This document shows positions 12,954 through 14,960 of a stretch of 14,960 bases of DNA, in pieces (position 1 is the first letter of the stretch; the number at the start of each line of letters is the position of its first letter). Position numbers and translations under genes: made by a program. Under the pieces are notes generated by a model. It did not search any database. It was not told where the DNA came from and was given only the letters and a program-made list of their open reading frames with translations. The DNA is from an uncultured Bacilli bacterium (lineage in GTDB: Bacteria > Bacillota_I > Bacilli_A > RF39 > UBA660): positions 1-14,960 of the forward strand of contig CALVKC010000021.1 of the NCBI GenBank assembly GCA_944332505.1, in the 5' to 3' direction.

Positions 12954-14102
12954 TTAATCAATCCCTTCTTCTGTAATTGCTATCTCTTTTTGTGTACTTA
13001 TTAACTCTTTTACTATTATAAATACTTCTATATCCATTGTACTATTATTTACTACTTTTTTCAAAACTTTTTTATCAATTATTTCATCTTTATCACTTAA
13101 TTTTATTTTAATGTTTTCTATTGCCTTGTTTATTCCTACTTCTAATGCTTCTTCTTCAGTGTATGTCTTTGTTATTTTTTTAGTTTCTTTTTCCGTTTCT
13201 AAATAAAGATTAAAATCAAATATTTTTAAAATGTTTTTTAAATAACTATTATAGTCTGTAAATCTTTTTCTTAATAATAAATGCTTATTATCATTGTTTT
13301 CCCATATGATATTATATTTCTTCTTGCCCGTTTCTATATATTCATTGTAACTAAATGGTATTTTTACATCTACTGTGTACCAAGTTGTTGCATATACTTC
13401 ACCACTTGCACAAGTTAATCTTTTTTCTTCTTCATTGTATTTAATTATACCTGTTACTAAAGTATCTCCTTCTTTTACATAATCATTTATATTTACTAGT
13501 ACTTCACCATTTTCTACTAATATATCATTTATTATCCCCGATTTTGCTGCAATTAAATCACATACTTTGTCTTCTTTGGTAGTATCAGTTATAATCCTTT
13601 CTTCTATCCTAACATTTATTATTAAACCATCTACTTCAAATTCCATCCAATCTAATTTGTCCGGATACTTGTCTAATATCTTTTGCCTTATTTTATCTAA
13701 TTCTTTGTAACTTTTCTTAAAACTTAATACCTTTATTCCATATTCATCTAATTCTTCTTTTATTATTTCTCTTATCTCTTTGTTTTCATGAATAATATTT
13801 ATCTTAAATACCATGTTACTTAATATTATAAATAATACTATTCCTATTATTATACTAATTATATAAATGTAATTTTTTTTAATCTTGTTTATTATAATAT
13901 AGATCCCTAATTCTTTTACTACTTTAAATTTGTAACTAATTAAATACTTGTTTAATTTTTCTAAATACTTACTTTCTATCTTTAAATATATATACTTGTT
14001 TTCATATCTTATTTCTAAAACACTTATTCTTAAATATTGTAATTTGTTAATAAATTTGTAATAATCATCACATTTGCTTTTTACCCAAATAATCTTATTC
14101 AT
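12954..14102 (-). CDS. yqfD: Sporulation protein YqfD
   Basis: YqfD is a mother-cell sporulation protein in Bacilli and Clostridia; its exact biochemical role is not settled. The 382-residue product has a short cytoplasmic N-terminal part, one clear membrane helix at about 77-97 (YIYIISIIIGIVLFIILSNM), and a large domain after it with the family traits WMEFEVDGLIINVRIEER (from about 151) and DLIAAKSGIINDILVENGEV (from about 187, read in two parts). The C terminus has the long charged helical segment seen in the family. It overlaps the end of yqfC by 8 bases, indicating coupled translation. Its presence hints that the organism, or a recent ancestor, forms spores. Confidence 0.9.
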   Translation of the reverse strand: MNKIIWVKSKCDDYYKFINKLQYLRISVLEIRYENKYIYLKIESKYLEKLNKYLISYKFKVVKELGIYIIINKIKKNYIYIISIIIGIVLFIILSNMVFKINIIHENKEIREIIKEELDEYGIKVLSFKKSYKELDKIRQKILDKYPDKLDWMEFEVDGLIINVRIEERIITDTTKEDKVCDLIAAKSGIINDILVENGEVLVNINDYVKEGDTLVTGIIKYNEEEKRLTCASGEVYATTWYTVDVKIPFSYNEYIETGKKKYNIIWENNDNKHLLLRKRFTDYNSYLKNILKIFDFNLYLETEKETKKITKTYTEEEALEVGINKAIENIKIKLSDKDEIIDKKVLKKVVNNSTMDIEVFIIVKELISTQKEIAITEEGID

Positions 14103-14340
14103 AAAAGAAACCTACTTTGGTAATTTGACCTTTAATTAATAATTCATTGGCACACATCTTATTTATAAATAAATTGTTACCATCTATAACTAATCTGAAT
14201 TGTGTAAATTTTAATTCTATCTTTTTGCTTGATAAACTAATTAATTCAATATAGTTAAATACATGAACGTACTCTTCATATATATTGATAAAATAAGATT
14301 TGTCATATAAAAAATTAATAAGGTTCTCTTTCATGTGCAT
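14095..14340 (-). CDS. yqfC: YqfC-like sporulation protein
   Basis: An 81-residue protein with the YqfC pattern of two short beta-rich blocks: INIYEEYVHVFNYIELI near residue 19, then a stretch ending LVIDGNNLFINKMCANELLIKGQITKVGF. It pairs with yqfD in many spore formers, and a role in spore formation is known genetically but not mechanistically. The frame can open at a GTG at 14349, but AAGGTG overlaps it; the ATG at 14340 is 6 bases after AGGTG and is preferred. An ATG two codons later is also possible. It overlaps yqfD by 8 bases. Sequence divergence is higher than for its neighbours, so the call rests partly on position. Confidence 0.82.
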   Translation of the reverse strand: MHMKENLINFLYDKSYFINIYEEYVHVFNYIELISLSSKKIELKFTQFRLVIDGNNLFINKMCANELLIKGQITKVGFFYE

Positions 14341-14356
14341 GATTATCACCTTATTA

Positions 14357-14364
14357 ATTATATG
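14357..14364 (-). promoter_or_regulatory. Possible sporulation (sigma-E-like) or housekeeping -10 before yqfC
   Basis: The minus strand reads CATATAAT (14364-14357). This contains a perfect TATAAT and also resembles the CATACAnT -10 of sigma-E promoters, which drive yqfC in Bacillus subtilis. No good sigma-A -35 lies 17-18 bases upstream; a loose sigma-E-type -35 may be present, but the region is almost all A and T. The start would lie about 10-16 bases before the ATG. Confidence 0.35.
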
Positions 14365-14385
14365 TTTTATTTTTAATTTTAATTT

Positions 14386-14410
14386 AAAAGGAGAACCTTT
14401 TGTCCTCCTT
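14386..14410 (-). terminator. Possible terminator or hairpin after yqeY
   Basis: Just after the yqeY stop, the minus strand can form either AAGGAG (14410-14405) with CTCCTT (14393-14388), or AAAAGG (14401-14396) with CCTTTT (14391-14386) around a TTCT loop. Both end in a short T-rich stretch followed by mixed A and T. The two stems compete. The T run is short, so termination is uncertain, but it would separate rpsU-yqeY from yqfC. Confidence 0.42.
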
Positions 14411-14849
14411 AACTTAATTTTTCTTTAACTAAACTACTAACTAATGACATATCAGCATTTTTTGATGCAAGTTCTTCATTAAGACGTTTCATTACTTTGC
14501 CCATTTCTTTTATGCTTTCAGGTTTAACTTCAGTTATTACTTCATCTACTACTTTTACTATTTCTTCATAAGACATTTCTTTTGGTAAATAAGTAGATAA
14601 TATTTCAATTTCTTTTTCTAATTCTTTAACATTGTCAATCTTATTGTATTTTTCATATTCAGCAATTGAATCTTTTCTTAACTTTACTTGCTTTTTTATT
14701 ACACTAGATATTTCATTATCATCAAGTTCATGTTTTTTAGAAATTTGTTCTAATTGTAATGCACTTTTTAGCATCCTTAATACGGAAAGTTTAAAAGTAT
14801 CATGTTCTTTCATGGCTACTTTTAAATCATTATTAATTTTTTCTAACAT
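14409..14849 (-). CDS. yqeY: YqeY / GatB-YqeY domain protein
   Basis: A 146-residue, mostly helical protein of the YqeY family, related to the C-terminal domain of GatB, the tRNA-dependent amidotransferase subunit. It has the family features: LRMLKSALQ near 24, LRKDSIAEYEK near 57, ELEKEIEILSTYLPKEMS near 76-93, and KEMGKVMKRLNEELA near 118. The function is not established; an auxiliary role with aminoacyl-tRNA or glutamine-dependent amidation is a guess from the domain. GAGGAT, inside the last codons of rpsU, is the ribosome binding site; the gene begins 3 bases after the rpsU stop. The pair rpsU-yqeY is standard in Firmicutes. Confidence 0.93.
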   Translation of the reverse strand: MLEKINNDLKVAMKEHDTFKLSVLRMLKSALQLEQISKKHELDDNEISSVIKKQVKLRKDSIAEYEKYNKIDNVKELEKEIEILSTYLPKEMSYEEIVKVVDEVITEVKPESIKEMGKVMKRLNEELASKNADMSLVSSLVKEKLS

Positions 14850-14852
14850 TTA

Positions 14853-14960
14853 TTATCCTCTATTCTTTTTGTGGGAATTTTTTATTCCTTCTTTAATTTC
14901 ATTTCTTCTTTTTACACCAGGTTTTTCATAGTGTTTTCTTTTTTTAATTTCAGAAGGGAC
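14853..14960 (-). CDS. rpsU: 30S ribosomal protein S21 (5' end outside window)
   Basis: The last 35 residues of S21 lie at the window edge: VPSEIKKRKHYEKPGVKRR followed by NEIKEGIKNSHKKNRG. The R/K-K-R-x-H-Y-E-K-P-x-x-x-R-R block is diagnostic of S21. The protein binds the small ribosomal subunit near the mRNA exit and assists translation initiation. The stop codon TAA is followed by a second TAA, then the yqeY ATG. The N-terminal part lies beyond 14960, so start and promoter are not visible. Confidence 0.93.
   Translation of the reverse strand, partial: VPSEIKKRKHYEKPGVKRRNEIKEGIKNSHKKNRG

Noticed and set aside
14632..14931. A 99-codon plus-strand frame opposite yqeY and rpsU
   Set aside because: It is antisense to two well-recognised genes and its translation is a low-complexity, Ser/Leu/Phe-rich sequence typical of a shadow frame.

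Overview
The window is a stretch of ordinary bacterial chromosome from a very AT-rich, low-GC Gram-positive bacterium. All genes are on the minus strand, so transcription runs from high to low coordinates. Several points suggest a Bacilli/Erysipelotrichia-like Firmicute, perhaps an uncultured gut lineage with a compact genome: the gene order (yqeY, yqfC-yqfD, ybeY-dgkA-era-yqzL-recO, sepF-divIVA, cdsA-rseP), a single-chain glycyl-tRNA synthetase, the sporulation-type YqfC/YqfD pair, and tight spacing with many overlaps. The tryptophan codons I checked (for example in GlyRS and RseP) are TGG, so I see no sign of a Mycoplasma-type code. The species is inference only.

Layout from high to low coordinates. 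(1) 14960-14357: the 3' end of rpsU and yqeY, then a hairpin and a possible sporulation-type promoter. (2) 14340-9770: a likely single operon, yqfC, yqfD, a VanZ-like membrane protein, ybeY, dgkA, era, a 28-codon yqzL-like gene and recO. Compared with the usual Firmicute order, phoH, the HD-domain pgpH/yqfF gene and cdd are absent, and a VanZ-family gene lies between yqfD and ybeY. (3) 9780-4139: an NAD operon, nadE, nadD, a 672-residue methyltransferase-containing protein of unknown function, nadK, an NrtR-type Nudix/winged-helix regulator, and tdk. It starts at a promoter with perfect -35 and -10 hexamers and 17-base spacing. Three copies of a GTTA-N-TAAC palindrome lie downstream of the -10, the first directly abutting it. 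(4) 4158-2731: glyQS with a plausible promoter of its own. (5) 2727-1807: sepF and divIVA behind a strong predicted promoter, ending in a short hairpin terminator. (6) 1804-1: cdsA and rseP (3' end outside the window) behind a predicted promoter that abuts the divIVA terminator.

The most interesting part is the NAD module. Three enzymes of late NAD(P) synthesis (NadD adenylylates nicotinate mononucleotide, NadE amidates the product to NAD, NadK phosphorylates NAD to NADP) are co-transcribed with a candidate regulator of the same pathway, and repeated palindromic sites sit at the start of the transcript. In the middle is a large two-part protein: about 370 residues that I do not recognise, then a class I SAM-methyltransferase domain. 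It sits immediately after nadD, where many Firmicutes have yqeK. Its role is unknown, and it is the best candidate here for something undescribed.

No tRNA, rRNA, CRISPR array, insertion sequence or prophage gene was seen, and no gene-free stretch exceeds 300 bases. The longest gaps, about 40 to 130 bases, hold the promoters, hairpins and small gene listed.
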